A stretch of DNA of 64,000 nucleotides from Loigolactobacillus coryniformis subsp. coryniformis KCTC 3167 = DSM 20001 (lineage in GTDB: Bacteria; Bacillota; Bacilli; Lactobacillales; Lactobacillaceae), in contig NZ_CP017713.1 in assembly GCF_002706425.1 (NCBI RefSeq), positions 1,612,001 to 1,676,000 on the forward strand, written 5' to 3'. The translations under genes and the position numbers were made by a program. A model generated the notes under the pieces. It had not been told where the DNA came from. It saw only the letters and a list, made by a program, of their open reading frames with translations, and ran no database searches. The stretch's first letter is position 1, and every line of letters begins with the position of its first letter. Shown here one piece after another: positions 27,679 to 36,717 of this stretch.

Positions 27679-28425
27679 TTACCAAGGTTGATCAGTTGGA
27701 CCGATGGTAAATTCATTGACGTTGGTGTCTTCTGGTTGATCGATGGCAAAAGCCACCACGTTGGCTACCCGATCAGGGCTGATTTGATATTGTTGATATA
27801 ATTCAGCGGCGCCTTTAGCGGTATCTGTATCGGTGATCGTGTGTAATAATTCTGATTGGATCGCGGCTGGATAGATCGTAGCGGTGCGAATATGCGATCC
27901 CTCTTGAGCGGATTCCATTCGTAAAACTTCCATTAAATCACGAACCGCCCACTTGGTGGCCCCATAAACGGCACCACCAGGATACGCTTTTAAGCCGGCA
28001 ACAGACGAAGTTGTGATCACATGACCTGATTTTTGCGCTTTAAACAAAGGCAATACCGCAGCGATGCCATTGAGGACCCCTTTGATGTTAACGTCAACCA
28101 TTTGGTTCCACTCTGCTGTTTTCAAATCTGATAATGGTGAGTTTGGCATTAATCCTGCATTTAAGAAAATCACATCAACCTTACCAAACTGAGTTTGAGC
28201 TAATTCAACCAATTTTTGGTTATCCGCTGCCTTAGTTACATCGGTGACTTGAAAAATTGCTTGCCCACCATTTTCTGTGATCTCATCAACCAACGCTTCC
28301 AACTTATCTGCACGCCGGGCACCAAGTACTAATTTGGCGCCTTTTTTAGCTAATTTTTTCGCGGTTGCTGCGCCAATACCACTGGATGCGCCAGTAATAA
28401 TAACGACTTTATCTTTAATTGCCAT
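27679..28425 (-). CDS. Short-chain dehydrogenase/reductase
   Basis: Classical SDR oxidoreductase of 248 residues with NAD(P)-binding TGASSGIG (11-18), NAG (near 90), catalytic Ser in TTSSVAG, and YGATK (Tyr/Lys pair near 155-159). It is a close paralogue of the SDR at 37557-38300. It is divergent from a MerR-type regulator; the region between carries a typical MerR promoter directed at this gene. The substrate is unknown; the regulator suggests a reactive carbonyl or similar stress compound. Confidence 0.9.
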   Translation of the reverse strand: MAIKDKVVIITGASSGIGAATAKKLAKKGAKLVLGARRADKLEALVDEITENGGQAIFQVTDVTKAADNQKLVELAQTQFGKVDVIFLNAGLMPNSPLSDLKTAEWNQMVDVNIKGVLNGIAAVLPLFKAQKSGHVITTSSVAGLKAYPGGAVYGATKWAVRDLMEVLRMESAQEGSHIRTATIYPAAIQSELLHTITDTDTAKGAAELYQQYQISPDRVANVVAFAIDQPEDTNVNEFTIGPTDQPW

Positions 28426-28459
28426 GTTAAAAACTCCTTACTATTTTTGGTATAATCAA

Positions 28460-28490
28460 AATATATCACCTAAACTCAACTTTAGGTCAA
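28460..28490 (-). promoter_or_regulatory. MerR-type promoter of the SDR gene
   Basis: On the minus strand TTGACC (28490-28485) and TATATT (28465-28460) are 19 bases apart, the long spacer typical of MerR-activated promoters. The perfect dyad ACCTAAA/TTTAGGT (28468-28487) fills the spacer. Confidence 0.85.
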
Positions 28491-28523
28491 CACTAAAATT
28501 CAAAAAAAGAGGTTAAATTAATA

Positions 28524-28955
28524 ATGAAGACTTTTTCAATTGGTGAAGTGGCACAACAGTTTGATTTGTCGATCCCGACGATCCGTTATTATGATAAACA
28601 AGGTTTGATCCCCGATCTGGCTAAAGACGCAGCTGGTAACCGAGTGTTTACGCCGTACAATATCGCTACGCTAGAAATAATCCAATGTTTGAAACTGGCG
28701 GGGATGCAGATCAAGGATATCAAGGTTTTCATTCGTTGGTGTCTAGCCGGTGACGCTACCCTAAAATTGCGCAAAGCGATGTTCGATAATTTAAAAGTGT
28801 CACTGGAACAGAAGATGCAGCAATTAAGTGCCACACTGGACGAAATCAATTTCAAGCAAGCTTATTACAATAAAGCTATCGCCGATGGTACTGAAAAGTA
28901 CGTACAAACAATGTCGACAGAGCAGATACTAGCGGCCGCACAGAAATTGGGCTAA
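28524..28955 (+). CDS. MerR family transcriptional regulator
   Basis: 143-residue MerR regulator: an N-terminal winged helix-turn-helix (SIGEVAQQFDLSIPTIRYYDKQGLIPD, residues 5-31), the wing with NRVFTPYN, a conserved LEIIQCLKLAGMQIKDI helix and a C-terminal dimerisation helix without a metal-binding cysteine set. It should bind the dyad between the genes and activate the SDR gene by untwisting the 19-bp spacer. AAAGAGG precedes the ATG after a short AT-rich leader. Confidence 0.92.
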   Translation: MKTFSIGEVAQQFDLSIPTIRYYDKQGLIPDLAKDAAGNRVFTPYNIATLEIIQCLKLAGMQIKDIKVFIRWCLAGDATLKLRKAMFDNLKVSLEQKMQQLSATLDEINFKQAYYNKAIADGTEKYVQTMSTEQILAAAQKLG

Positions 28956-28995
28956 ATAAAAATCTGCTCAACTACAACAAGGCAGTTAAGCAGAT
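28954..28995 (-). terminator. Rho-independent terminator, minus strand
   Basis: On the minus strand ATCTGCTTAACT and AGTTGAGCAGAT pair (one G-T) and are followed by TTTTTATT. It serves the NmrA-like gene. Confidence 0.75.
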
Positions 28996-29007
28996 CGGCA
29001 AAATCAA

Positions 29008-29871
29008 CTAAACAGTTCGATAATTAGCTGCCAAAAATTCACGCATCCCCTGCGGTTGCTGACCAGTGATTCGGGCAAAGTCAGTCGACACATCAGCCAA
29101 TAAGCCTAACGCGCCAGCGTGGTACATGGAGGCTAATTCTTGACCGTCACCTTCGGCCGCATAGATCGCCGCAAATTCGGCCAGAGTCACCGGTTGATAG
29201 CCGATCGGTTCACCAGTAACTGTGGTCATGATCTCGGCCAACTGCGGCATCGTGTAGTTTTGCGCTTGGGATAATAAATAAGTTTGGCCATGATCACGTA
29301 GCTGCGGCTGCACCACTAATTTAGCGATGGCAGCGGCGCTATCTTGTTGGGTGATGAACGCTAATGGCTGCTGACCCACCGGATAAATAATGTTGTGTCG
29401 CTGGATCAATTCTGGTAAATACGGCACCAACGGATCAGCGTACAACGCATTTTTAACGATCGCGTAGTCAAACTCAGAGGCCGCCAACCGCCGCGGCACA
29501 TAGCCGTAGTAAGCCGACATTCGAAACGGATTATTGGCTTGATCGGCGAAAAAGCTAACGAAGATGATTTTCTTGACTTGTGCCTGCTGCATCGCGGCCA
29601 ACGTGTTTTCCAATTCGGTCACCCGCTGCACTAAATCGTAAGTTTTGCTGGGAATATAGATTAAAACGTCAGTACCAACCAGCGCCGTTTTCATTAACGA
29701 TACGTCTAAATAATCAGCCGTGACGACTTCCAATCCTTGCGCCATCAAATGCGCGGCTTTGGCTGGCGTATGCACCGCAGCACGAATTTCGTTAGGTGCG
29801 ACCAGCTGTAACATGGCTTGGACCACTAACCGTCCTAAATGGCCGGTGGCACCGGTAATCGTATATTTCAT
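29008..29871 (-). CDS. NmrA/QOR2-like NAD(P)-binding protein
   Basis: Atypical SDR of the NmrA/YtfG (quinone oxidoreductase 2) group, 287 residues, with the dinucleotide motif TGATGHLGRLV near the N-terminus and no YxxxK pair in the classical place. It may be an NAD(P)H sensor or quinone/NADPH oxidoreductase. The frame opens at 29916, but ATG 29871 (MKYTITGATG) follows AAAGGAGG and begins at the conserved strand. Single gene. Confidence 0.85.
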   Translation of the reverse strand: MKYTITGATGHLGRLVVQAMLQLVAPNEIRAAVHTPAKAAHLMAQGLEVVTADYLDVSLMKTALVGTDVLIYIPSKTYDLVQRVTELENTLAAMQQAQVKKIIFVSFFADQANNPFRMSAYYGYVPRRLAASEFDYAIVKNALYADPLVPYLPELIQRHNIIYPVGQQPLAFITQQDSAAAIAKLVVQPQLRDHGQTYLLSQAQNYTMPQLAEIMTTVTGEPIGYQPVTLAEFAAIYAAEGDGQELASMYHAGALGLLADVSTDFARITGQQPQGMREFLAANYRTV

Positions 29872-30119
29872 TGCAAAATTTCCTCCTTTAACTTCAAGTC
29901 GACCATTTAATGACAAGTGCTGTTAGTTCAAGCATAGCGACTTTTATCATGCTGAGCAACTTATCTTATTGATCGGGGGTCAGATTCTTGCACCCTAGCG
30001 CAAAAATACTTATGATTAGCTTATAAGTTAGGACGAACCATTTTATTAAGCGCCTTAACCATTGCCTTTGTGTAAAATGAGCGTAGAATGAAATGATAAT
30101 ATGAACGAAGGAGCACGCT

Positions 30120-30989
30120 ATGTATCAGCTATTAACCGATTCAGCCGTTGATCTACCTTACCAAACGCTTGCCGACAATCAGGTCGATTTTGTGTCGATG
30201 CATGTGGATATCGCCGGGCAAAACTACGATGATGATCTGGAACACCATTTTGACCTTGCACATTTCTACCAACAAATCGCTAACGGCGTGATGCCATCAA
30301 CTGCCCAGATCAATATTGGTCAGTTCGTTGAGTTTTTCAAACCCTACGTGGTGACCAAAACGCCACTGCTCTACTTAGGTTTCTCTTCTGGGCTCAGCGG
30401 AACCTTTAACAGCGCTGTGCAGGCACGGGCAATGTTACTGGAGGATTATCCTGACGCCCAGATCTACTTAGTCGACTCACTGGCGGCCAGTTGTGGTCAA
30501 GGCTTGATGTTGCTGGATGCCATTGATAAAAAAGCCGCTGGCATGAGTATCACTGAATTGACCGATTGGCTGACCACTAATCGGCTGCGCTACCGCCAGT
30601 GGTTCACCGTGGATGATCTGAATTATTTGTACCACGGCGGCCGCGTTTCCCGCACTTCCGCGGCGGTGGGTTCATTGCTCCACATCAAGCCAGTGATGGA
30701 CGTTGACACGGCTGGCCATTTGCGCGTGGTTAAAAAAGCCCGCTCACGGCGGAAATCGCTGGAAATGTTGGCCGCCAATACAGTGGCCACTTTAGCCGAG
30801 CCCACGACTCCGCGAATCTTGATTGCCACCACCCAAGCAGAGGATGCGGCTAACGTGGTGCGGGAACAGATTTTACGTCAGGTGCCCGGTGCTCAAATCT
30901 CACTGCAGCATATTGGACCGACGATCGGCAGTCACACCGGCCTCGGTTGTGTCGCCGTGTTCTCACTGGGAGATACGGAACGGGCATAG
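30120..30989 (+). CDS. DegV family fatty-acid-binding protein
   Basis: 289-residue DegV (FakB-type) protein. Family members bind a fatty acid and present it to the kinase FakA for phospholipid synthesis. Conserved blocks: TDSAVDLP at the start, MPSTAQINIGQF, the SSGLSGTFNSA loop, VDSLAASCGQG and YLYHGGRVSRTSA, then the C-terminal HIGPTIGSHTGLG. GAAGGAG precedes the ATG. No fakA gene lies nearby. Confidence 0.92.
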   Translation: MYQLLTDSAVDLPYQTLADNQVDFVSMHVDIAGQNYDDDLEHHFDLAHFYQQIANGVMPSTAQINIGQFVEFFKPYVVTKTPLLYLGFSSGLSGTFNSAVQARAMLLEDYPDAQIYLVDSLAASCGQGLMLLDAIDKKAAGMSITELTDWLTTNRLRYRQWFTVDDLNYLYHGGRVSRTSAAVGSLLHIKPVMDVDTAGHLRVVKKARSRRKSLEMLAANTVATLAEPTTPRILIATTQAEDAANVVREQILRQVPGAQISLQHIGPTIGSHTGLGCVAVFSLGDTERA

Positions 30990-31005
30990 AAACTTGAACA
31001 TGCCA

Positions 31006-31059
31006 TAAAAAATAGACGCTTGCGACGTACGTTACGTATGCCACAAGCGCCTATTTTTT
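31006..31059. terminator. Rho-independent terminator
   Basis: AAAAAATAGACGCTTG (plus) pairs with CAAGCGCCTATTTTTT around a loop with its own small palindrome (GTACGTTACGTA region). Confidence 0.8.
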
Positions 31060-31142
31060 CACGGCAAAACCACAACTTTCCCAAAACTATCGCTACTAGC
31101 TAGGTATTCGTGATTATGATCTGTGGTGAAAAATAAGCGCCG

Positions 31143-31769
31143 TTAAAATGCCACTTCGACCCACGAATCAGCGCGGGTCACCAATTTAGTTACCCCCGCA
31201 TTGACGATCTCGGTGTGGGCACTAAATCCTGGTGCGTAGCGCAATTTAAGCATCCGGATATAATTGCCGTGGGGCACCAACAACACCTTGGCGGTAGCTG
31301 CGTTTTCCCGCCGGATCTTGGCCAAACCTTGGTCCAACCGCGCCTGCATCTGCGCATTATCTTCAGCATCGTGGTACGGATCAACCGCCTTGAACGTATC
31401 CAAAATCGTCGCCAACGACGTGTGAGTAAATAAGGCATCCAACGATGGCTGGCCCAAAGCCTGACAGATCTGCGCCCAAGTTGGTGCATTTTTGGCGCCT
31501 TCAAATCCACCAAAGGCCGTTTCGCGAAATAAACGGCTGGTTTCAACCGCTAAATTGCCGGTTAGACTAGGCAATAATAACTGCGCGGTGGCCTGAGTGC
31601 GACCTGAATCGCTGGCGTATAGCCGCGTAAATGGAATACCAGCTAGTTTTTGCCCACAAGCACGCGCTTGGCTTTCACCCCGCGGCGTCAAAAAAGAATC
31701 ACTCCAACCTTGCATCCGCTGATAACGATTTAAATAAGTCTCCCCGTGGCGCACTAAATATAGTTCCAT
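31143..31769 (-). CDS. Histidine phosphatase / phosphoglycerate mutase-like protein
   Basis: 208-residue histidine phosphatase superfamily protein with the catalytic RHGET (7-11), the conserved SDSGRTQATA and, near the C-terminus, PHGNYIRM holding the second catalytic histidine. This branch usually consists of broad phosphatases rather than glycolytic mutases. AGGAG precedes the ATG. Single gene. Confidence 0.87.
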   Translation of the reverse strand: MELYLVRHGETYLNRYQRMQGWSDSFLTPRGESQARACGQKLAGIPFTRLYASDSGRTQATAQLLLPSLTGNLAVETSRLFRETAFGGFEGAKNAPTWAQICQALGQPSLDALFTHTSLATILDTFKAVDPYHDAEDNAQMQARLDQGLAKIRRENAATAKVLLVPHGNYIRMLKLRYAPGFSAHTEIVNAGVTKLVTRADSWVEVAF

Positions 31770-31812
31770 TTTATCGCTCTCCTAACGATATCGCTTACAT
31801 ACTTGATTATAC

Positions 31813-31846
31813 CAAAAAAGGTCGCAATCAGTCCTGCGACCTTTTT
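31813..31846. terminator. Rho-independent terminator
   Basis: AAAAAAGGTCGCA/TGCGACCTTTTTT, between the phosphatase start and the protease stop, so it can end minus-strand transcription from the protease gene. Confidence 0.85.
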
Positions 31847-31882
31847 TGGTTACTTCTTTGCTCGTGTTAAAGTTGGCTTAGC

Positions 31883-31921
31883 CTAAACGTGATTGAAAAA
31901 CACTTTTTCAACACACGCTAA
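31883..31921. repeat. Family A hairpin repeat, copy 3
   Basis: TAAACGTGATTGAAAAA and CTTTTTCAACACACG form a compact hairpin that overlaps the protease stop codon. Confidence 0.6.
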
Positions 31922-32643
31922 CTTTCATAAATGCTTTTCAGTCCAGCGATATCCGCTGCGGTCAAACTAGTTTTACCTTGATCGACCGGATACATCACTG
32001 AATCTTGGCTGTCACTGTGATCAAGCCCTAGGGCGTGACCGAGTTCGTGCACCGCCACCGATTTGCGGAACGAAGCGGTGTAAGTAGCGTTCAAACTCGC
32101 GCTGGCGTGATTAGCCGTATAAGCGCCCCAACCGATGCGCTGAATAATGTTGGGCCCGCCGTGACCAAGCTCGATCGTGCCGCGTTCCGCCGCCGTCATC
32201 GTTTTATGATAGATCGAAAAAGTGATTTTATTTTCCTCACTATCACCGGTACCGGCGACTAATTTAACGATCCCCGTTTGGTTATAAACCGCAATGGCTT
32301 GGGCAAACGCCTGCCGCGCGGCGGCCGGAACATCGTCGTCAAACTGATAATAATACGTATTGGCCAACATTTTGCCTTGAACATTAGGTTCGATCGGCGT
32401 AGCTGTCGTGGTCGCCGCGCTAGAGCTGCTGGTCGCCACCGAACTGCTAGTCGAATTGGTGGAACTCGCTTGACTGGCGGCGCTGGACGTTGCTTCCGGT
32501 GCGACTCCCGCCGTCCACTGCGCCACTTCATTGGTTAATTTATCTGATAGTGCTTTAAAATCACTGGTGGTAAAAATATATAGACCGGCAAGCAAAACAA
32601 CTGCCCACACAATTGCCCACAATAAGCCTTTGATAGCTTTCAA
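31918..32643 (-). CDS. Matrixin-type zinc metalloprotease, membrane-anchored
   Basis: 241 residues. One N-terminal membrane segment (about 6-27) without a clear cleavage site, a Ser/Thr/Ala-rich linker (about 48-85), then a metzincin protease domain with HELGHALGLDHSD (zinc ligands) and the Met-turn residue in DSVMYP. It should act at the outer face of the membrane. Start is TTG with GGGAG eight bases upstream. The target is unknown. Monocistronic as far as visible. Confidence 0.88.
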   Translation of the reverse strand: MKAIKGLLWAIVWAVVLLAGLYIFTTSDFKALSDKLTNEVAQWTAGVAPEATSSAASQASSTNSTSSSVATSSSSAATTTATPIEPNVQGKMLANTYYYQFDDDVPAAARQAFAQAIAVYNQTGIVKLVAGTGDSEENKITFSIYHKTMTAAERGTIELGHGGPNIIQRIGWGAYTANHASASLNATYTASFRKSVAVHELGHALGLDHSDSQDSVMYPVDQGKTSLTAADIAGLKSIYES

Positions 32644-32846
32644 TCACATAGCTCCCTCTTAAGCTAATTTCCTCATCTAAAGGGTAAACATATGCTACCA
32701 CATTTTATTACCGAACATTGCTGACTTAACTCTTTTTTAACAAACGGCTACGCAATTTTTTGGTTACAGCTTTTTTGAATTTTTCATGATAAAATAACAA
32801 TCAGTGCCTATTCGCGGTCAACGAATAATTATACGGAGGGGTTTAG

Positions 32847-33857
32847 ATGAAACACAAAGGGAATTTACTGGTCAGAATTGGGGTCACTTTATTAACGCTG
32901 ACTTTGGTCGGTCTGGGGACCAACCAAACAACGGCCACCGACAGTACCACCACTGTTCACGCGGCCAAAGTCACCAAAAAGCAAGTCGGTAGCAAAACTG
33001 CTTTACAACAACAAAATGATGCATTACTTAAGTTAACTTATAATGGCACGCAAACGGTCGAGGTCAACAACAATCAGCCCACGTTCACTCAAGCCAACTT
33101 GAGCACGGCTAAAGGCGCTTGGCAGAAATACGCCAACTTAGATTCATTGAACCGCCCCGTGGTCGCCAACGCCCTACTTAGTAAAAGCCTGATGCCAACG
33201 GAAAAACGCGAACCACTAACCGTTGATCCAACTGGCTGGCGGAATAAGAAGATCAAAAGTGGCTATTTATACAATCGGTCACACTTGATTGGCTTTCAAT
33301 TAACGGGTCAAAACAACAATCCGAAAAATTTGATCACTGGTACCCGTTCGTTAAATAGCCCAGAAATGCTGCGCTACGAAGACGACATTGCCTACTACAT
33401 TAAAAATAATCCGAAAGCCTACGTCCGTTATCAGGTCACGCCGGTTTTCAAGGATAACGAATTGGTTGCCCGCGGCGTCCACATGCAAGCTGAGGCGGTC
33501 AATGGCGCTAACTTGAAATTCAACGTTTACATTTTTAACGTGCAGGATGGCGTCACAATCAATTACGCGGACGGCACTAGCCAGATCAGCGCCGCCGCCC
33601 AAGCAACAAGTTCAGCGGCTAGCACAGCAACTAGTTCGTCAGACGCCACTACGACAGCGGCAGCACCGACCACTAGTTCCAGCGCTACCACCGGTCAGAT
33701 CAGTACCGATGAGCAAGGCCAAATCGTCGGTAATGTAAATAGTAAGATCTACCACACGCCTGACCAAGCCGGCTACAACATGAATGCGGCCAACGCGGTT
33801 TACTTCAATACTGAGGCTGAAGCGCAAGCCGCCGGTTATCGTAAATCGTTGCGGTAA
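32847..33857 (+). CDS. Secreted DNA/RNA non-specific endonuclease with C-terminal sunset-like domain
   Basis: 336 residues. Signal peptide (residues 1 to about 40), then a beta-beta-alpha-metal nuclease domain with the active site YNRSHLIGFQLTGQNNNPKNLITGTR (shown here as YNRSHLIGF and NLITGTR; His144 region) as in EndA/streptococcal-type DNases, a Ser/Thr/Ala linker (about 250-290), and a short C-terminal module with KIYHTPDQAGY and EAEAQAAGYRKSLR typical of the sunset/Ada-like ends of such nucleases. It would degrade DNA outside the cell. GGAGGGG precedes the ATG. Confidence 0.88.
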   Translation: MKHKGNLLVRIGVTLLTLTLVGLGTNQTTATDSTTTVHAAKVTKKQVGSKTALQQQNDALLKLTYNGTQTVEVNNNQPTFTQANLSTAKGAWQKYANLDSLNRPVVANALLSKSLMPTEKREPLTVDPTGWRNKKIKSGYLYNRSHLIGFQLTGQNNNPKNLITGTRSLNSPEMLRYEDDIAYYIKNNPKAYVRYQVTPVFKDNELVARGVHMQAEAVNGANLKFNVYIFNVQDGVTINYADGTSQISAAAQATSSAASTATSSSDATTTAAAPTTSSSATTGQISTDEQGQIVGNVNSKIYHTPDQAGYNMNAANAVYFNTEAEAQAAGYRKSLR

Positions 33858-33867
33858 AATAAGTTTA

Positions 33868-33902
33868 ACGCGAACACCATTATTGGTGCGTCGCGTTTTT
33901 TT
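33868..33902 (+). terminator. Rho-independent terminator
   Basis: ACGCGAACACCA and TGGTGCGTCGCGT pair with one bulge and are followed by a T-run. Confidence 0.8.
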
Positions 33903-33960
33903 ATTTCCCCAGCCAACGTGGTAAACTAAAATTAGTTTTTATCATTGATTTAGCATCAAC

Positions 33961-33990
33961 GTGGTTGCAAAAGTAGCTTTTGCAACCACC
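33961..33990. repeat. Family A-like hairpin, copy 5
   Basis: GTGGTTGCAAAAG and CTTTTGCAACCAC form a perfect hairpin with a short loop, preceded by CAAC as in other copies. It lies about 30 bases before rarA. Confidence 0.5.
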
Positions 33991-34019
33991 CTCAAACCAA
34001 GCAAGTGAAGTGAATCGAT

Positions 34020-35351
34020 ATGGAACAAGAATCATTATTCGCCGCTGATAGCCAGCAAAATAGTCCGCTAGCTAATCGCGTGCGGCCGCAAACGTTGGCT
34101 GAGTTCTCTGGCCAGCAACATTTACTGGCACCGGGCAAAATTTTGCGCGAGATCATCGACCATGATCAGCTTTCCTCAATGATCTTCTGGGGCCCACCTG
34201 GCGTCGGCAAAACGACCTTGGCGCGGATCATCGCGAACCAAACAAAATCGCATTTTGTCACCTTTAGCGCCGTCACCAGCGGCATCAAGGATATTCGTAA
34301 AATTATGGAAGAAGCGGAAATGAACCGTGAAATCGGTGAGCGGACCATTGTGTTCGTCGACGAAATTCATCGTTTCAACAAAGCTCAGCAGGATGCTTTT
34401 CTGCCCTTTGTTGAACGGGGCAGCATTATTTTGATCGGCGCCACCACCGAAAATCCTTCGTTCGAGATCAATTCCGCCCTACTTTCGCGCTGTAAGGTAT
34501 TCGTGCTCCATGAGCTACAAGTCAGCGATATTGTGGCTTTGTTGACTAAGGCTTTGCAGAATCCCCACGCCTTTCCTGATCTGACCGTTAATATCAACGC
34601 TGATGCCTTGCAATTACTGGCCGAATTTGCCAACGGGGATGCGCGGGTGGCGTTGAACACGCTGGAAATGGCCGTTTTGAACGCCGACCATCAAGACAAA
34701 AAAGTCACCATCGACACCGCAGCGTTGAGCCAGTTGATCAACACCAAATCGTTGCGCTACGATAAACATGGTGAGGAACACTACAACATTATTTCCGCAC
34801 TGCACAAATCGATGCGCAATAGTGACGTCAACGCGGCGATCTACTGGCTAACACGCATGCTGACCGGCGGTGAAGATCCGCTGTACATCGCGCGGCGGTT
34901 GGTGCGTTTTGCCAGCGAAGATATTGGCTTAGCCGACACCCGCGCCTTATCGTTGGCGGTGGACGTTTTTCAAGCGTGCCAGTTCCTCGGGATGCCCGAA
35001 TGTAACGTTCATTTGACCGAAGCGGTGATCTATTTGTCGTTGGCGCCTAAGTCCAACGCAGTTTACGCCGCCACCGAAGCGGTCAAAGCCGACGTTAAAA
35101 AAACCGGTAATGAGCCGGTGCCGCTACAGATCCGCAACGCGCCCACTGGTTTAATGAAGGAACTCGGTTACGGCGCTGATTACCAGTACGCCCACGATAG
35201 TCAAGAAAAACTGACCACGATGAAAACCATGCCGCCAGCGCTGGAGGGCCATGAGTACTACGCGCCAACGGAACAAGGCAACGAAAAACGCTTTAAACAG
35301 CGGCTGGCCTTTTTGCAACAATGGCATCGCGAACATGATCAAGATGAATAA
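34020..35351 (+). CDS. rarA: Replication-associated recombination protein A (AAA+ ATPase)
   Basis: RarA/MgsA/WRNIP1-family AAA+ ATPase that acts at stalled replication forks, 443 residues, full length. Features: N-terminal PLANRVRPQTLAEFSGQQHLL, Walker A GPPGVGKTTLA (near 60), Walker B FVDEIHRF (near 117), sensor GATTENPSFEI, and the C-terminal MgsA tetramerisation part ending in GYGADYQYAHD. Not operonic with neighbours; a bidirectional terminator follows. Confidence 0.95.
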   Translation: MEQESLFAADSQQNSPLANRVRPQTLAEFSGQQHLLAPGKILREIIDHDQLSSMIFWGPPGVGKTTLARIIANQTKSHFVTFSAVTSGIKDIRKIMEEAEMNREIGERTIVFVDEIHRFNKAQQDAFLPFVERGSIILIGATTENPSFEINSALLSRCKVFVLHELQVSDIVALLTKALQNPHAFPDLTVNINADALQLLAEFANGDARVALNTLEMAVLNADHQDKKVTIDTAALSQLINTKSLRYDKHGEEHYNIISALHKSMRNSDVNAAIYWLTRMLTGGEDPLYIARRLVRFASEDIGLADTRALSLAVDVFQACQFLGMPECNVHLTEAVIYLSLAPKSNAVYAATEAVKADVKKTGNEPVPLQIRNAPTGLMKELGYGADYQYAHDSQEKLTTMKTMPPALEGHEYYAPTEQGNEKRFKQRLAFLQQWHREHDQDE

Positions 35352-35391
35352 AAAATGGCAGCGACTTGTGAGCAGTCGCTGCCATTTTATT
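35352..35391. terminator. Bidirectional terminator between convergent genes
   Basis: AAATGGCAGCGACT/AGTCGCTGCCATTT around a seven-base loop. Confidence 0.9.
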
Positions 35392-35394
35392 GTC

Positions 35395-35817
35395 CTAAAA
35401 CGTCACCTGTTGCACGCCGTTACCTAAACCTTGATCGACTTCTGCGCTGGTGATGCGGATTTCGTACAACGCTAATTTAGGGCCGATCAATTCTAAAACG
35501 TGGGCAAAATCCGGGACCTGTGCTAAAAATTGCGGCTGCATCTGCGCCAAAGTCCGTTGCGACGCCTGCCCAGTCGCCTGATTGCTGGCCACGTGCGCGT
35601 TGCCCGTTTCTGGTACAGTGGAAAAAGCAATGCGGTCGCTGGCAAGAAATTCTTGAACGCCGCGGGAGTCACGCACCGACGCGAAATACAGCACGTTTGG
35701 CGTGGTTTCATCCCAGACAAAATTGACGATCCGTAAATTGGGTACATTATCTAAGCTGGTGGCGTAAGCAACTTTGTTGGCGCCGCCGAGCACCTGAGCT
35801 AAAGCGGTTAATGACAT
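35395..35817 (-). CDS. Pyridoxamine 5'-phosphate oxidase-like protein
   Basis: 140-residue split-barrel flavin-type protein (LRIVNFVWDETTPNVLYFAS, shown as LRIVNFVWDE and LYFAS; IAFSTVPETGNAHV). It differs from the 123-residue member at 20984-21355. Probably an FMN-dependent reductase or a flavin/haem-binding protein of unknown substrate. TGGAGGAATTTAA gives the ribosome site. Single gene, convergent with rarA. Confidence 0.75.
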   Translation of the reverse strand: MSLTALAQVLGGANKVAYATSLDNVPNLRIVNFVWDETTPNVLYFASVRDSRGVQEFLASDRIAFSTVPETGNAHVASNQATGQASQRTLAQMQPQFLAQVPDFAHVLELIGPKLALYEIRITSAEVDQGLGNGVQQVTF

Positions 35818-35875
35818 TTAAATTCCTCCATTTTTGACAAAATGTGCCTGAAATTTATCATTCCAAACCTTTGTA

Positions 35876-35937
35876 GTGTAAACGTGGCTCAAAAGGCAAA
35901 TTTCTGCGCCCTTTGAGCCACACTCAGATTACACGCG
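35876..35937. repeat. Family A hairpin repeat, copy 4
   Basis: GTGTAAACGTGGCTCAAAAGG and CCCTTTGAGCCACACT (arms) around ATTTCTGCGCC, a loop sequence also present in copy 1. It follows the VanZ stop on the minus strand. Confidence 0.6.
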
Positions 35938-36447
35938 TAAATGCATGCCTAACTTGACCAATACCAGTAACGCCACGCACAAAATCGTGCCGACGACGGC
36001 GATTTGGTTGATGACTTTTTGCATTTTATCGCTATTTTGCACTCCTATTTTAACACCTTGATAGACGAATAAGCCAATGATCCCGCCTAGCGTATTGTTG
36101 ATTACGTCGGTGATATCGGTGGCACCGATCCCGAAAATAAATTGGACGACTTCGCAAAAAACGCTGACGGCGATGATCAATTTGACTTTAAAGCCGATTG
36201 GTTTGAATAAATTAGCGGCATAGAGCCCAAACGGCACGAAAACCAACACGTTTAGCAGCGGTTCGGCCCAATCGATGTGGCCGTTGATCGCCGCTGAGGC
36301 CGCAAACGGGATCAAGTTGATACTACGGCGACTGCCCAGTGGAATCAATGACAAGTTTAATTTGACAATGATGATCCAAAATAACGCGATCAGATAAATA
36401 CCGAACAGGCCTTGAGTTAATTGTTTACTTTTAAGTTTGCTGGACAT
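35929..36447 (-). CDS. VanZ family membrane protein
   Basis: 172 residues with about five hydrophobic segments; the segment NLIPFAASAAINGHIDWAEP and the block LNVLVFVPFGLYAANLF are the VanZ-like core, with EVVQFIFGIGATDITDVINNTLGG (quoted in part: DITDVINNTLGG) at its end. VanZ proteins are linked to low-level teicoplanin resistance in enterococci, but the common housekeeping homologues have no assigned role. GAGGAG precedes the ATG. Single gene. Confidence 0.85.
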   Translation of the reverse strand: MSSKLKSKQLTQGLFGIYLIALFWIIIVKLNLSLIPLGSRRSINLIPFAASAAINGHIDWAEPLLNVLVFVPFGLYAANLFKPIGFKVKLIIAVSVFCEVVQFIFGIGATDITDVINNTLGGIIGLFVYQGVKIGVQNSDKMQKVINQIAVVGTILCVALLVLVKLGMHLRV

Positions 36448-36663
36448 AAGCTCACTCCTCGCTGACTTATTTATTACGCCTAGTATCGCAGAGCGAGCCT
36501 AAATTAACCTTAATAAATAACAAATTTTTTCATAAGCCGCAGCAGTTTAACTTGCATTGACACCAATCTGCACATTCAATGCAGACAACGTCGAGCTATT
36601 TTCGTTCTAGGGCGACCACCATTGACGTTTGCCCAATATGTGCACGATTTTTTGTAATCGCGC

Positions 36664-36693
36664 AAAAAAGCAGCCATTGCGGGCTGCTTTTTT
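36664..36693. terminator. Rho-independent terminator
   Basis: AAAAAAGCAGCC/GGCTGCTTTTTT with a six-base loop. It ends the flavodoxin-SDR-cupin-CMD operon on the minus strand. Confidence 0.88.
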
Positions 36694-36717
36694 AGTACTT
36701 AATTTATTTAAAGCGTA

